Made by a program: the position numbers and the translations under genes. This document shows, in pieces, positions 50,857-60,878 of a stretch of 64,000 bases of DNA (positions are counted from its first letter, which is position 1; every line of letters starts with the position of its first letter). This stretch comes from CAIWHR01 sp963843595. Its GTDB lineage: Bacteria > Pseudomonadota > Gammaproteobacteria > Burkholderiales > Casimicrobiaceae. The stretch covers positions 186,001 to 250,000 of the forward strand of contig CAWJLG010000005.1 of the NCBI GenBank assembly GCA_963843595.1, given 5' to 3'. Below the pieces are notes generated by a model. The model saw only the letters and a program-made list of their open reading frames with translations. It did no database searches and had not been told where the DNA came from.

Positions 50857-53193
50857 ATGCAAGCGAACGCATCGGCGCCTGTCGACGTCGTCATTCCGGT
50901 CTACAACGCACCGGACGATCTCGCGCGTTGCGTCGACAGCGTGCTGGCGCACACCCGGGACTCCTACCGGCTGGTGCTGATCGACGACGCATCGCCGAAT
51001 CCGGCGATCCGCGCCTACTTCGAGAAGCTTCGTAGCCGCGCGCTGCCGCAGGTCGTGCTGCTCGCCAACGAGAAGAACCTCGGATTCACCGGCACCGCGA
51101 ACCGCGGAATGCTGCTCGGCAAGGACACCGGCGCGGACGTCGTGCTGCTCAATTCGGACACCGAAGTCACCGCGGGCTGGCTCGACGCGCTCGTGCGCTG
51201 CGCGAACTCCGATCCGCGGATCGGCACGGTGACGCCGTTCTCGAACAACGCCGAGCTGTGCTCGTTCCCGCGCTTTTGCGAAGACAATCCGTGGCGCGAC
51301 GGCGACGATCCCGAGCCCGTGCGTGCGGCGCTGGCGCGTGCGGCGGTGCCGAGCTACCCCGAGCTGCCGACCGGAGTCGGGTTCTGCTTCCTGATCCGGC
51401 GCGCGCTGATCGAGGCGATCGGCACCTTCGATCCGGCCTTCGGCCTGGGCTACGGCGAGGAGAACGAATTCTGCATGCGCGCGATCGCCGCCGACTGGCG
51501 CAACGTGCTCGCGGACGATGCGTTCGTCCTGCATTTCGGCGGCCGCTCGTTCGCCGGACAGAAGGCCGAGCTCGGCGTGAAGAACATGGCGCTGCTGCTG
51601 GAGAGGCATCCGCACTATCTCGACTGGGTACGGTCCTACATCGCCGCCGACCCGGTGCGCCCGATCCGTGAAGCCGCGCAGATGCAGTTCCGCGTGGCGA
51701 CCGGGCCCACGCGCGGCGTGCTGCACGTGATCCACGGCCACGGGGGCGGCACCGAGCACCACGCCCGCGCGCTGATCGATGCGTCGCGCACGCGTTACCG
51801 GCACTACCTCGCCATCGCCGTCGGCGATCGCTGGCAGGTCGAGGAGCATCTGGACGACGGCGCGGTGCGGACGTTCGACCTGGTGCGGCGCGACGACGAA
51901 CCCTGGCAGCGCTTCCTCGCCGGGATTGCCGGGACGTTCGGGATCGATCTCTTCCACCTGCACAACATCTCGGGTTGCCGCGACGGCCTGCTCGATGCGC
52001 TGCCCGGGCTCGGCGTGCCGTACGGCTACACGGTGCACGACCTCAACTTCGCGTGTCCCACGATCACGTTTCACCGCCCGGACGGATCGTACTGTTTCGC
52101 CGAGACCGATCCCGAGTGCTGTCGCAAATGCCTCGCCGCGCAGCCGGAAGGCGAAGGCATCGACATCGCCTCGTATCGGGCGCGCCACCGGGCGCTGCTC
52201 GCGAAGTCGACGTTTCTGATCGCGCCGTCGCGCTGGGCGGCCGCCACGCTCAATCGCTACTTTCCCGAGCACGCCGTCGAGGTGATCGCGCACGGTGCGC
52301 CCGGCGTATGGGCATCGCTGACCGGCACCGACGTTGCGGCCCCGTCCCCGCGCCTGGGCTTCGTGTTGCCCGACGACGGCGTGCCGACCGTGGCGATGCT
52401 GGGCGCGATCGGTCCCGACAAGGGCTCGCGACGGCTGGAGAAGATGGCCGACCTCGCGCGCGGCGTGGGCGCTCGTCTGCGCTTCGTGCTGATCGGCTAC
52501 CTCGACCGCGAACACGGACCCTGGCAGAGCGACGACGCGGTGCTGACGATCCACGGTCGCTACGACGCGCGCGACCTGCCCGACCTGCTCGACCACTACC
52601 GCGTCCGGCTCGTCGCCTATCCGTCGGAAGGGCCGGAAACGTTCAGCTTCACGCTTTCGGAAGCCTGGGCCGCAGGGCGCCCCGCCATCGTGCCGCCGAT
52701 CGGCGCGCTGGCCGAGCGTGTCGGCGACACCGGTGCCGGCTGGATCTGGAGCGACGACGAATGGAAAAGCGAGGCGCGGATGCTCGCTCGAATTGTCGCG
52801 CTGCTGGCGCAGGAAAACGCCGGGGTGCTCGACGCGATGGCGCAGCGGGCGCGCAGCATGCCGCAACCCACGCTTGTCGCGATGGCCGAGCATACGCTGG
52901 CCCTCTATGACGCGGTGCCTTCCGCGCCCGGGTCCCGCGCTGCGCCGTTCGATCGCGCGCGCGTGCGCGATGCCCTGGGCTACCACCCGTGGACTGCGCC
53001 GTCCGCCGCAGCGTCGTTGGCGCCGGCGACAGCGGAACCGGTCGTCGCTGCGGCGGACACCGCAGTTCCGCCCGGAATCGGCAGGAAGATCGCTCACCTC
53101 GCGGTGCGCTGGCGCCACACGCTGCCGGGACGCGTCATTTATCGCCTGACACCGGGCCACGTCGTCGATGCGTTGAAGTCTCGCCTGCGCTGA
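50857..53193 (+). CDS. GT2-GT4 fusion glycosyltransferase
   Basis: A 778-residue, two-domain enzyme. Residues 5-270 are GT2: VDVVIPVYNAPDDLARCVDS, LVLIDDASPN, VLLNSDTEVTAGWLDAL, and FGLGYGEENEFCMRA. Residues 285-700 are GT4: GVLHVIHGHGGGTEHHARAL, GYTVHDLNFACPTITFH with a cysteine cluster (DPECCRKCLA), and the donor-binding LVAYPSEGPETFSFTLSEAW. No signal peptide. Two transferases in one chain suggest two consecutive sugars. The ATG at 50857 is used; a TTG at 50845 overlapping the upstream stop is the alternative. Its stop overlaps the next ATG. Confidence 0.85.
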   Translation: MQANASAPVDVVIPVYNAPDDLARCVDSVLAHTRDSYRLVLIDDASPNPAIRAYFEKLRSRALPQVVLLANEKNLGFTGTANRGMLLGKDTGADVVLLNSDTEVTAGWLDALVRCANSDPRIGTVTPFSNNAELCSFPRFCEDNPWRDGDDPEPVRAALARAAVPSYPELPTGVGFCFLIRRALIEAIGTFDPAFGLGYGEENEFCMRAIAADWRNVLADDAFVLHFGGRSFAGQKAELGVKNMALLLERHPHYLDWVRSYIAADPVRPIREAAQMQFRVATGPTRGVLHVIHGHGGGTEHHARALIDASRTRYRHYLAIAVGDRWQVEEHLDDGAVRTFDLVRRDDEPWQRFLAGIAGTFGIDLFHLHNISGCRDGLLDALPGLGVPYGYTVHDLNFACPTITFHRPDGSYCFAETDPECCRKCLAAQPEGEGIDIASYRARHRALLAKSTFLIAPSRWAAATLNRYFPEHAVEVIAHGAPGVWASLTGTDVAAPSPRLGFVLPDDGVPTVAMLGAIGPDKGSRRLEKMADLARGVGARLRFVLIGYLDREHGPWQSDDAVLTIHGRYDARDLPDLLDHYRVRLVAYPSEGPETFSFTLSEAWAAGRPAIVPPIGALAERVGDTGAGWIWSDDEWKSEARMLARIVALLAQENAGVLDAMAQRARSMPQPTLVAMAEHTLALYDAVPSAPGSRAAPFDRARVRDALGYHPWTAPSAAASLAPATAEPVVAAADTAVPPGIGRKIAHLAVRWRHTLPGRVIYRLTPGHVVDALKSRLR

Positions 53194-56100
53194 TGGCGAC
53201 GCCGGATCACGTGCAATGGGTGCAGCGCGGCTACACCCGTCTGGCGGAAGGTCGTGCCGTCGATGCGCTACGCTGTTTTCGCGAGGCAGCGCGCCTCGCG
53301 CCCGGCACGCGCGAGCCGCACTCGGGATTGGGCGAAGCCTTCTGGCATCTCGGTCGCATCGGCGATGCCATCGGCGCATGGCGCGAGGCCGCGCATGGCG
53401 AACCGCCGTCCGCCCCCGCTCTGGAGGCGCTCGCCGAAGCGCTTCTCGCGACCGGCGCCGCCGCCGAGGCGCGCGATGTTGCCGTGTGCGCGTTGGCGCA
53501 GGCTCCCGGCAGCGTCCGCGCGGCGGCGGTGCGCGCGGTCGCGCAACTGCTGCTTGGCGATTCCGTCGACGCCGCCGCCGGCGTCGTGGCGGCCGCGCTC
53601 CATCGCCTGCCGACGCTCGCCACGCGTCCATCGCTGATGGGACCGCTTGCGCTCGCCCTCGACGCTGCGAGCACGGACGGCGTTCGCGCGGTGGTCCTTG
53701 CGCGGCTCGCGACGATCCCGGACGCATTCGTGAACGTCCCGCCGCTGTTGCTCGCACTCGCATTCGAGCGCGCGTCCGCCGATCCGGGGCTGTCGGTGGC
53801 GGGCCTGGTGGCGACGGCGCGCGCGCGCAACTATGCAGCGGCGGATCACGAAGCGTTGCGGCGGATCGCGCGCGCCGTCGCGCGCCTCGACGTCGATGCT
53901 GGACGCGAGCTTGCGTCGCGTTACGCGGCACTGTGTGTCGCCGAGCTCGCGCCTGCGGTTCCACGAACCTGGCCGCGGCGCAGCGCCGGCGTGCAGTGGC
54001 GTGTCGTCGCGCTCGTGGGCGCGACGACGCCCGCGGGATGGGTGAAGTCGGGCCTGCTGGCATTGCCGCGCGATCGGTTCGCGATCTGGGTCGCGCTGCT
54101 CGACGGCGCGCTCCCCGTCGATGGACTGACGAACCTCACCGTGCGCGACGTCACCGACCCCGCCGTGGCGCGCAGCATTGCTGCGCTCGACGCCGATGTG
54201 CTCGTCGATCTCGCCGGGCTCGATTCCCCCGGCGGTGGGTTGCTGGCGCAGCGGCCGGCGCGCGCGATCTGGTCGCTGCGCGAGATGTCGGCGCCCAACG
54301 CCGAACCGCTCGTCGATCGCATTCTTCCCGTCGCGGCCCTCGCGGGCGCGCTGGTCGATGCGGCGGCGCGGCACACGGCGGCGCAGGACTGCGCGCTCGA
54401 CGCCGGCGCACTCGCGGCGCTGTGGGACGGCGCGGTCGCGGCACAGCGCGACGGCGATCGCGTGACGGCCGCCGCTGGATACGAGCGCCTGCTGTCGGTG
54501 CAGCCGGAATTCGCCCCGGCGCTCCTCCTGCTGGGGATCGCGCGGCGTGACGAGGGCGACCTCGAGGCCGCGCGCATGCTGTTCGAGCGCGCGCTTGCCG
54601 CGGTGCCCGGTGATGTGGACTCCCGGCTCGCGGCGGCGAAGCTTGCTGGGGTAACCGGCGATCATGCGCGGGCGGTTGCCCTGTGCGACGAAGGCACGGT
54701 GCGCGCGCCGCGCGACGTGCGCCTCTGGCGGGCGCTGGGTCACGCCCAGCTTGCGCGGCGTGACGGGGCGGCGGCAGCCGCGGCCTTCCGCCGCGCGCTC
54801 GAGCTGGAGCCCACCGACGGCGAGACGCACTACAACCGGGGCGTGGCGTTGCAGATGCAAGGCGACTACGCCCGCGCGATGCAGGCCTACCAACGGGCCC
54901 TGGTGCTTGCGCCGCAGATGGTGGCCGCCGACTTCAACCTCGGCGTGATCTTCCAGGAGCAGGGCGCGACCGACGCGGCGGTCGCGGCGTACCAGACCGT
55001 GCTCGCCGCCGACCCTGCCAACGCTGCTGCGTACAAGAATCTGGGCGAGGTGCTGCTCGCCAGCGGCCGCGACGACGAGTTCCTCGCCAATTTCCGGCGC
55101 TTCGAGCAACACTGTCCCGCGGCGCTCCCGCTGGTCGTCCAGGCCCTCGAGGCCTACCAGATGCTGGGCGACTTCGCCCGGATCGACCGGTATCTCGACG
55201 GCCTCGCGCACGGACGCTTCGCGGCAGCCGGCGATGCCGAGCTCGTCGACAGCCTCGAGGAACTCCTGTTCCAGCTGCTCTACTTCGACGTCGCACCCGA
55301 GGTGCTGTACGGGCTCGCGCAGAAGTACGACACCGCCGCACGGCGGGTTTACGGAGAGCCGTTTCCGCAGGTCCGCGTGCGCCGGCCCGGCAAGCTGCGT
55401 CTGGGCTATCTTTCGGGCGACCTGCGTGGCCACGTCATGGGCAAGATGATGTGGGCCGCGGTCGAACATCACGATCGGGAGCGGTTCGAGCTTTCGTTCT
55501 ACTCGACCAGCCCGACCAACGACGAGTGGACGGCGCGCTTTCGCGGGATGGCCGATCGCTTCGAGGTCGTCGCCGGTTTGCCCGAACGCGTGGCGGCGCA
55601 GCGGATCGCCGAAGCGGATCTCGATCTTCTCGTCGACCTTTCGACCAACACGCGCGGTGCGAAGCCGGGGATCCTTGCGTTCAAGCCGGCGCGGGTGCAG
55701 ATCACGCACATCGCGAGCGCGGGCACCGTCGGATTGTCCGCGATCGACTTCAAGCTGACCGACGCCTTCTGCGAGGCGTCCGGGAACCAGCAATACCAGA
55801 TCGAAACCCTGCTGCCGATGGACGGGTGCGCCTATCCGTACCGCCACGTCGCGCCGGCGGCCGTGCACCCCTACGATCGCGCCGCGCTCGGGATCGCCGC
55901 CGACACGATCGTGATCGGCGCCTTCGTCACCGCGTGGAAGCTCTCGCGCAGGTGCCTCGCGCTGTGGCGCGAAGTGCTCGAACGTCTGCCGCGCGCGCGA
56001 CTCGCTTTCTCGCCGCGCGCGGCGGAACGCGCGCGCTACGTGCGCCTCGCCGGGGCGGCCGGGATTGCGCCGGATCGACTGCTGTTCGTGCCACTCGGGC

Positions 56101-56519
56101 GCGACGACGCCGAGAACCGGGCGCGCTATTCGCTTGTCGACTTCGCGCTCGATCCGATGCCGTACGGTGGCGTCAACGGCACCCTCGAGGCACTCGACAT
56201 GGGCGTGCCGGTCGTCACGCTCGTCGGCCGCCGGCACGGCGAGCGGCAGACCTATTCGATCCTCGCCAATCTCGGCGTGCTCCAGACCGTGGTGGCGACG
56301 TCATCGGCCTACGTGGAGGTTGCGCTGCGCCTGGCGAGCGATGCGAAGTTCGCTGCCGAGGTGCGCGCCGCGATCGCGGCCGGACTGAAGCAATCGCCGC
56401 TCACCGACATGCCCGCGCACACCCGCGCGCTCGAACGCGCGTACCTGGCCGCGCTGGCGGCCCGGGCGCCGGATGCGCTCGCCGCGGCCCGTTCCATCGG
56501 AAAGGACGACGATGGCTGA
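53193..56519 (+). CDS. large TPR/GT41-like protein with internal degenerate repeat
   Basis: An 1108-residue protein. N-terminal TPRs are followed (about 265-395) by a degenerate copy of the catalytic N-half: WRVVALVGATTPAGWVKSGL and LDADVLVDLAGLDSPGGGL. A second TPR array follows (430-620; THYNRGVALQMQGDYARAMQ is one unit). Then a full GT41 region: LRLGYLSGDLRGHVMGKMM with the catalytic His, LDLLVDLSTNTRGAKPGILA, GAFVTAWKLSRRCLALWREV with the Lys, and ALDPMPYGGVNGTLEALDMG. The ATG overlaps the upstream stop (TGATG). Likely an active glycosyltransferase with a scaffold half. Confidence 0.82.
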   Translation: MATPDHVQWVQRGYTRLAEGRAVDALRCFREAARLAPGTREPHSGLGEAFWHLGRIGDAIGAWREAAHGEPPSAPALEALAEALLATGAAAEARDVAVCALAQAPGSVRAAAVRAVAQLLLGDSVDAAAGVVAAALHRLPTLATRPSLMGPLALALDAASTDGVRAVVLARLATIPDAFVNVPPLLLALAFERASADPGLSVAGLVATARARNYAAADHEALRRIARAVARLDVDAGRELASRYAALCVAELAPAVPRTWPRRSAGVQWRVVALVGATTPAGWVKSGLLALPRDRFAIWVALLDGALPVDGLTNLTVRDVTDPAVARSIAALDADVLVDLAGLDSPGGGLLAQRPARAIWSLREMSAPNAEPLVDRILPVAALAGALVDAAARHTAAQDCALDAGALAALWDGAVAAQRDGDRVTAAAGYERLLSVQPEFAPALLLLGIARRDEGDLEAARMLFERALAAVPGDVDSRLAAAKLAGVTGDHARAVALCDEGTVRAPRDVRLWRALGHAQLARRDGAAAAAAFRRALELEPTDGETHYNRGVALQMQGDYARAMQAYQRALVLAPQMVAADFNLGVIFQEQGATDAAVAAYQTVLAADPANAAAYKNLGEVLLASGRDDEFLANFRRFEQHCPAALPLVVQALEAYQMLGDFARIDRYLDGLAHGRFAAAGDAELVDSLEELLFQLLYFDVAPEVLYGLAQKYDTAARRVYGEPFPQVRVRRPGKLRLGYLSGDLRGHVMGKMMWAAVEHHDRERFELSFYSTSPTNDEWTARFRGMADRFEVVAGLPERVAAQRIAEADLDLLVDLSTNTRGAKPGILAFKPARVQITHIASAGTVGLSAIDFKLTDAFCEASGNQQYQIETLLPMDGCAYPYRHVAPAAVHPYDRAALGIAADTIVIGAFVTAWKLSRRCLALWREVLERLPRARLAFSPRAAERARYVRLAGAAGIAPDRLLFVPLGRDDAENRARYSLVDFALDPMPYGGVNGTLEALDMGVPVVTLVGRRHGERQTYSILANLGVLQTVVATSSAYVEVALRLASDAKFAAEVRAAIAAGLKQSPLTDMPAHTRALERAYLAALAARAPDALAAARSIGKDDDG

Positions 56520-58632
56520 TCGCCGGCTCGCCCGCATCGACGCGCTGCTTGCCGCAGGCGACGCGGCGACGGCGAAAAAGGAGGCCGACGCGGTGCTGGC
56601 GACCGCGGGCGCCACGCGGGAAGACTGCCGCGTCGCGCTGCTGCTGCGCTCGCAGGCGTACGAGGCACTGCACGATCTTCCGCGTGCAATCGACGACCTC
56701 AAGGACGCGCTTGTGCAGAAGCCCGGCGACGCGCGCGTGCAGAACATGCTGGGCATTCTGCTGGCCGACCACGGCGACGGGTACGGTGCGATGCAGGCGT
56801 TCACGGACGCGGTGCAATCGGATCCGGGCTATGCACGCGCGTGGAACAACCTCGGCAACGCGCTGCGCGACGCCGGCCGCATGGCGGAGGCAGCGACCGC
56901 ATTGGGGCGGGCGGTCGCGGCGCAGCCCGACTATGCGCTGGCGTGGAGCAACCTTGCGACGGTGCGGCGCGATCTCGGCGACGAAGGCGGTGCGCAGGCG
57001 GCGTGGCGCAGGTCGCTTGCCCTCAAACCCGACGACCGCGTGACGCTGCTCGGGCTCGCGCAATTGCTGCACGACGGCGGGGCGATCGACGAGGCGGGAC
57101 CCTTGTTCGCGCGGGCAGGCGCACTCGCGCCGGCCGATCCGCTGCCATTGCTGTCGCTTGCCGGCACGCTGGCCGAGCGGGACGACCTTCCGGCAGCGCG
57201 GGCTGCCTACGTCCAGGCGCGCACCCGCCGCCCGACGCTGATCCGGGCCGCGCTCGGCGCAGCGCTGACGCTGCCGATGGTGTACGCCGATGCCGCTGCG
57301 GTCGACGGCGCGCGTGCCGGCTACGTCGACGGACTGGCCCGGCTCGAGACCGAGTTGCCGGTGCTGGCCCAGGGCCGCTCGTTCGGCGACGTCGTCGACG
57401 ACCTGCGCTGGACCAACTTCCTGCTCGCCTACCAGGGCGAGGACGATCGCGAACTGCAGGCGCGCTATGCGGCGATGGTCGCGCGCACCATCGACACCGT
57501 GGCACCGGAGTGGCGCGCGCCGCGTCCGCGGTCGGCGACGGGCGCCCGGATTCGCGTGGGTTTCGCGTCCGCGTTCTTCAACGAAGGAACGGTCGGCGCG
57601 TACTTCCGGCGCTGGGTGGAGCGGCTGGATCGAAAGCGATTCGAGGTGTTCGTCTACCATCTGCGGCGCGGCATGACGCCGCTGGCCGAGTCGCTTGCCC
57701 GCGGCGCGGACCGCTTTCGCGCCTTTCCCGGCGCCGCGCTGACGCCGTCGGCAGTGGCCCCCGTGATTCGCGGCGACGCTCTCGACGTTCTCGTCTACCC
57801 TGAACTCGGGATGGACCAGACGAGCTTCGTGCTCGCCGCGCTCCGGCTGGCACCCGTCCAGTGCGCCGCCTGGGGTCATCCGGTCACCACCGGCCATTCG
57901 ACGATCGACGCGTTCTTCACCGCCGCGCCGATGGAGCCGGCCGACGGTTCGATGCACTACACGGAATCGCTCGCCGGCCTGCCGGGCATCGGCACCGACT
58001 ATGCCGCACCCGTGGTCCCGACGGGGGCGACGCGCGCGCAGTTCGGGTTGCCCGACGGCGTGCCGCTGTTCCTGTGCCCGCAGTCACTGTTCAAGATCCA
58101 TCCGGAGACCGACGCGCTGTTCGCGCGCGTGCTGGCGGCGGTGCCGGCGGGCCGGCTCGTCGTGTTCGCGGGACGGCATCCCGCGTTGACCGCCCGGTAC
58201 GAGGCGCGGCTCGCGGGCGCATGCCGGCGACAGGGTGTGGACGCGGACGCTCGGGTAATGAAGCTGCCGCAGTGCTCGCACACCGACTATCTGGCGATCA
58301 ACACGGTCTGCGATGCGATGCTCGACACGCTGCGCTGGTCGGGCGGCAATACGAGTCTCGACGCATTGGCGGCCGGCCTGCCGATCGTCACGCTGCCGGG
58401 GCGCTTCATGCGCGGCCGCCAGAGCGCAGCGATGCTCGGCCTTGTCGGCGTCGACGAGCTCGTCGCCCGCGACGCCGACGATTACGTGCGGATTGCCGCC
58501 GGGCTCGCCGGCGACGCGCCGTGGCGCCAATCCCTGCGCGCGCGCATCGTCGCGGCGCGCGGCCGCCTTTTCGGCGACGCGGCGCCGATCGCCGCACTCG
58601 GCGACTGGCTTCAGCGCCTGGTGGCGAGGTAG
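56512..58632 (+). CDS. TPR/GT41-like protein, catalytic His position changed
   Basis: A 706-residue protein with about eight TPR units (LGNALRDAGRMAEAATALGR, NLATVRRDLGDEGGAQAAWR) and a GT41-like region. RVGFASAFFNEGTVGAYF aligns with the SAHIREHSVWN of the 47150 paralog but has Gly where the catalytic His is expected. FLCPQSLFKIHPETDALFAR keeps the Lys, and SGGNTSLDALAAGLPIVTL keeps the Asp of the donor site. It may be inactive or use another base. It overlaps the previous gene by 8 bases. Its 3' end overlaps the convergent gene by 22 bases. Confidence 0.8.
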   Translation: MADRRLARIDALLAAGDAATAKKEADAVLATAGATREDCRVALLLRSQAYEALHDLPRAIDDLKDALVQKPGDARVQNMLGILLADHGDGYGAMQAFTDAVQSDPGYARAWNNLGNALRDAGRMAEAATALGRAVAAQPDYALAWSNLATVRRDLGDEGGAQAAWRRSLALKPDDRVTLLGLAQLLHDGGAIDEAGPLFARAGALAPADPLPLLSLAGTLAERDDLPAARAAYVQARTRRPTLIRAALGAALTLPMVYADAAAVDGARAGYVDGLARLETELPVLAQGRSFGDVVDDLRWTNFLLAYQGEDDRELQARYAAMVARTIDTVAPEWRAPRPRSATGARIRVGFASAFFNEGTVGAYFRRWVERLDRKRFEVFVYHLRRGMTPLAESLARGADRFRAFPGAALTPSAVAPVIRGDALDVLVYPELGMDQTSFVLAALRLAPVQCAAWGHPVTTGHSTIDAFFTAAPMEPADGSMHYTESLAGLPGIGTDYAAPVVPTGATRAQFGLPDGVPLFLCPQSLFKIHPETDALFARVLAAVPAGRLVVFAGRHPALTARYEARLAGACRRQGVDADARVMKLPQCSHTDYLAINTVCDAMLDTLRWSGGNTSLDALAAGLPIVTLPGRFMRGRQSAAMLGLVGVDELVARDADDYVRIAAGLAGDAPWRQSLRARIVAARGRLFGDAAPIAALGDWLQRLVAR

Positions 58633-60878
58633 TCGTCCCACGCGCGCAACGTGAGCGCCTCGAAGTCGGCGCTGTAGCGGCGCATGTCGAACAGCGGATG
58701 CGTGGCGCGATTGGCCGCGATTCGCGCGCGCGTCGACCGCAGCAGGGATCCGCCGCGGGCGAGTTTCAGTGCCATCGCCTCGTAGGCTTCGAGGCTGTCG
58801 GTGACGAGTTCCGGCATGCCGAGCGCGTGGAGCTGGCTGCCCGCGATGCGCGAGACGAGCCGGTCGCCGGCGCAGGTCAGCACCGGAACGCCCATCAGCA
58901 AGGCGTCGTTGGTCGTCGTGTGCGCGCCGTAGGGGAACGTGTCGAGGAAGAGGTCCGCGAGCGCCAACCGGGCCATGTAGGTCGCGAGGTCAGCGCGCGC
59001 CGCGAACCTGAGCCGTTGCGGGTCGACGCCACGACGCTCTGCCTCACGACGGAGATTCTCGGCCACGTTCGCGACGGGTGCGTACAGCCACAACAAACTG
59101 CCGGGCACGGCCGCCAGCAATCGCATCCAGATCGCGAACACGTTCGGCATGATCTTGCTGGTATTGTTGAAGCAGCAGAACACGAACGCATCGTCCGGTA
59201 GTCCGTGTGAGGACCGTGGCGGCGGCGGACCGTGGGGCGCACGCTTCGTGTCGCTCGGAAACGAGGCGTGCGGCATGCGCAGCGGCCTCTCGTCGAACCA
59301 AGGCTCCGCTTCCGGGGGCAGGCAGAACGGATCGGCGACGATGTAGTCGCACCATGGCGCGCCCATCGTGCCGGCGTAGCCCAGATAGCTCACCTGCACC
59401 GGCGCCGGACGGCGCGCGAAGATCTCCAGGCGCGCGAATTTCGTGTGGCCGTTGCAATCGAAAAGGACGCCGATCCGGTCGGCACGGATCTGCTCGGCGA
59501 TCGCCGCGGCCGAGTCCTGGGTCACGTTGACGTAATGGTCGAAGGCGTTGCGGATGCGCTCCCCCAGCGCGCCCTCCGCATCCGGGTGGATGCTGTAGGC
59601 GTACGTCTCGAGCCTGCCACCGTGGAGGTTTTCCCATTGCTCGAGCGCTAGATAGGTGAGGGCGTGCCCGCGCAGATCCGACGACACGAAACCGACGCGC
59701 AGCCGCTGTCCGGGCTGGAGCGGGCCGAGCGCAGGCGGCTTCGCGTCGGGAACGATCGACTTGCGTGCCCACGCCCGCGTCACGCGCTGCTGGATCGGCG
59801 CCTCGATCGGCATCGTGAGCAGGAGGCCCGGACTGGGCGGGAAGGCACCTCCGTCGGGGTGCGCGGCGAGGAAATCGACGAGGTCGCGGAGTTTCGCGTC
59901 GATGCCGTTCCAGTCGCAGATCTGTAGCTTGGTCGCGCAGACCATTGCACGGGCAGCGCCATTGTCGGGAGCACGGGCGACGATGTCCTCGAAGATCGGC
60001 AGCGCTTCGCGGTACCGCTCCTGCTCGAACAGCACCTGCGCGAGGCTGTCGAGGATCTCGACCTTGTCCGGCTCCTCGGCAAGTGCCGAGCGAAAGCACT
60101 TCTCGGCTTCGGCGAGCCAACCCAGCTCGCGCAGCGCGTGACCCCGCTGCATCACGACATACGCGGGAACCTGCGGCCGCAGCGAGAACAAGCGGCCGTA
60201 GAGCGCCTCGGTCTCGGCATAGAGTCCCTGGGCGAACAGCACGTTCGCGAGATTTGCCAGCGCATCCGTGTTGTCCGGCTCCGCCGCCAAGGCGCGACGA
60301 TAGCTCGCCTGCGCCGCCGCCCGGTCGCCCGCGGCCTCTTGGGCGAGGCCCAGATTGTTGAGCACGGAAGCATTGTCCGGTGCGGTGGCGAGTGCGGCTG
60401 CGTACTCGACCACGGCGGCCGCGGCATCGCCCCGCTCGCGAGCGAGATTGCCCAGATGGAAGCGCGACTCGCCGTCGTCGGGATCGGCGGCCGCGGCGGT
60501 GCGCCACGCGGCCTCCGCGCCGGCGGCATCGTCGGCCTTGAGCGCTTCGCCGAGCAGGTTCCAGGCGGCAACGTTCTGCGGCTCGCGAGCGGTGAGGGCG
60601 CGACAATGAAGAGCGGCGAGCGCGCGGTCGCCACGCCCGAAGGCGACGCGCGCTGCGAGGAGCCGCAGTGCCGGATCGGCCTGCACGCTCGCCTCGTTCG
60701 CGGCGAGAAGCGCGGAAGCCTCTTCCAATCGACCTTGGGCGAGGAGTTCCTCGGCGCGACGCCCGGGGTTCGTCGCGTCGCCTGCCGGCACCGTCAGCGC
60801 CCCGTGACAGTCCTTGTAGCGCCGGCCGCTGCCGCACGGGCATGGCGCGTTGCGGGAGGCCGGGGGGACGAATGTCAT
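58611..60878 (-). CDS. SEC-C/TPR/GT41-like glycosyltransferase
   Basis: A 755-residue protein. It opens with a zinc-binding SEC-C motif (APCPCGSGRRYKDCHG, residues 12-27), unusual in front of TPRs (35-330; LNNLGLAQEAAGDRAAAQA is one). The catalytic region has VGFVSSDLRGHALTYLAL (His kept), CFNNTSKIMPNVFAIWMRL (Lys kept), TFPYGAHTTTNDALLMGVPV and RIAGSQLHALGMPELV. All key positions look intact. The ATG at 60878 overlaps the stop of the paralog upstream on this strand. Cytoplasmic. The target is unknown. Confidence 0.84.
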   Translation of the reverse strand: MTFVPPASRNAPCPCGSGRRYKDCHGALTVPAGDATNPGRRAEELLAQGRLEEASALLAANEASVQADPALRLLAARVAFGRGDRALAALHCRALTAREPQNVAAWNLLGEALKADDAAGAEAAWRTAAAADPDDGESRFHLGNLARERGDAAAAVVEYAAALATAPDNASVLNNLGLAQEAAGDRAAAQASYRRALAAEPDNTDALANLANVLFAQGLYAETEALYGRLFSLRPQVPAYVVMQRGHALRELGWLAEAEKCFRSALAEEPDKVEILDSLAQVLFEQERYREALPIFEDIVARAPDNGAARAMVCATKLQICDWNGIDAKLRDLVDFLAAHPDGGAFPPSPGLLLTMPIEAPIQQRVTRAWARKSIVPDAKPPALGPLQPGQRLRVGFVSSDLRGHALTYLALEQWENLHGGRLETYAYSIHPDAEGALGERIRNAFDHYVNVTQDSAAAIAEQIRADRIGVLFDCNGHTKFARLEIFARRPAPVQVSYLGYAGTMGAPWCDYIVADPFCLPPEAEPWFDERPLRMPHASFPSDTKRAPHGPPPPRSSHGLPDDAFVFCCFNNTSKIMPNVFAIWMRLLAAVPGSLLWLYAPVANVAENLRREAERRGVDPQRLRFAARADLATYMARLALADLFLDTFPYGAHTTTNDALLMGVPVLTCAGDRLVSRIAGSQLHALGMPELVTDSLEAYEAMALKLARGGSLLRSTRARIAANRATHPLFDMRRYSADFEALTLRAWDDYLATRR

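Noticed and set aside
50767..54063. A 1098-codon open frame on the minus strand opposite the GT2-GT4 and GT41 genes
   Set aside because: Arg/Gly/His-rich composition with no recognisable domain; it is the shadow of GC-rich genes on the plus strand.
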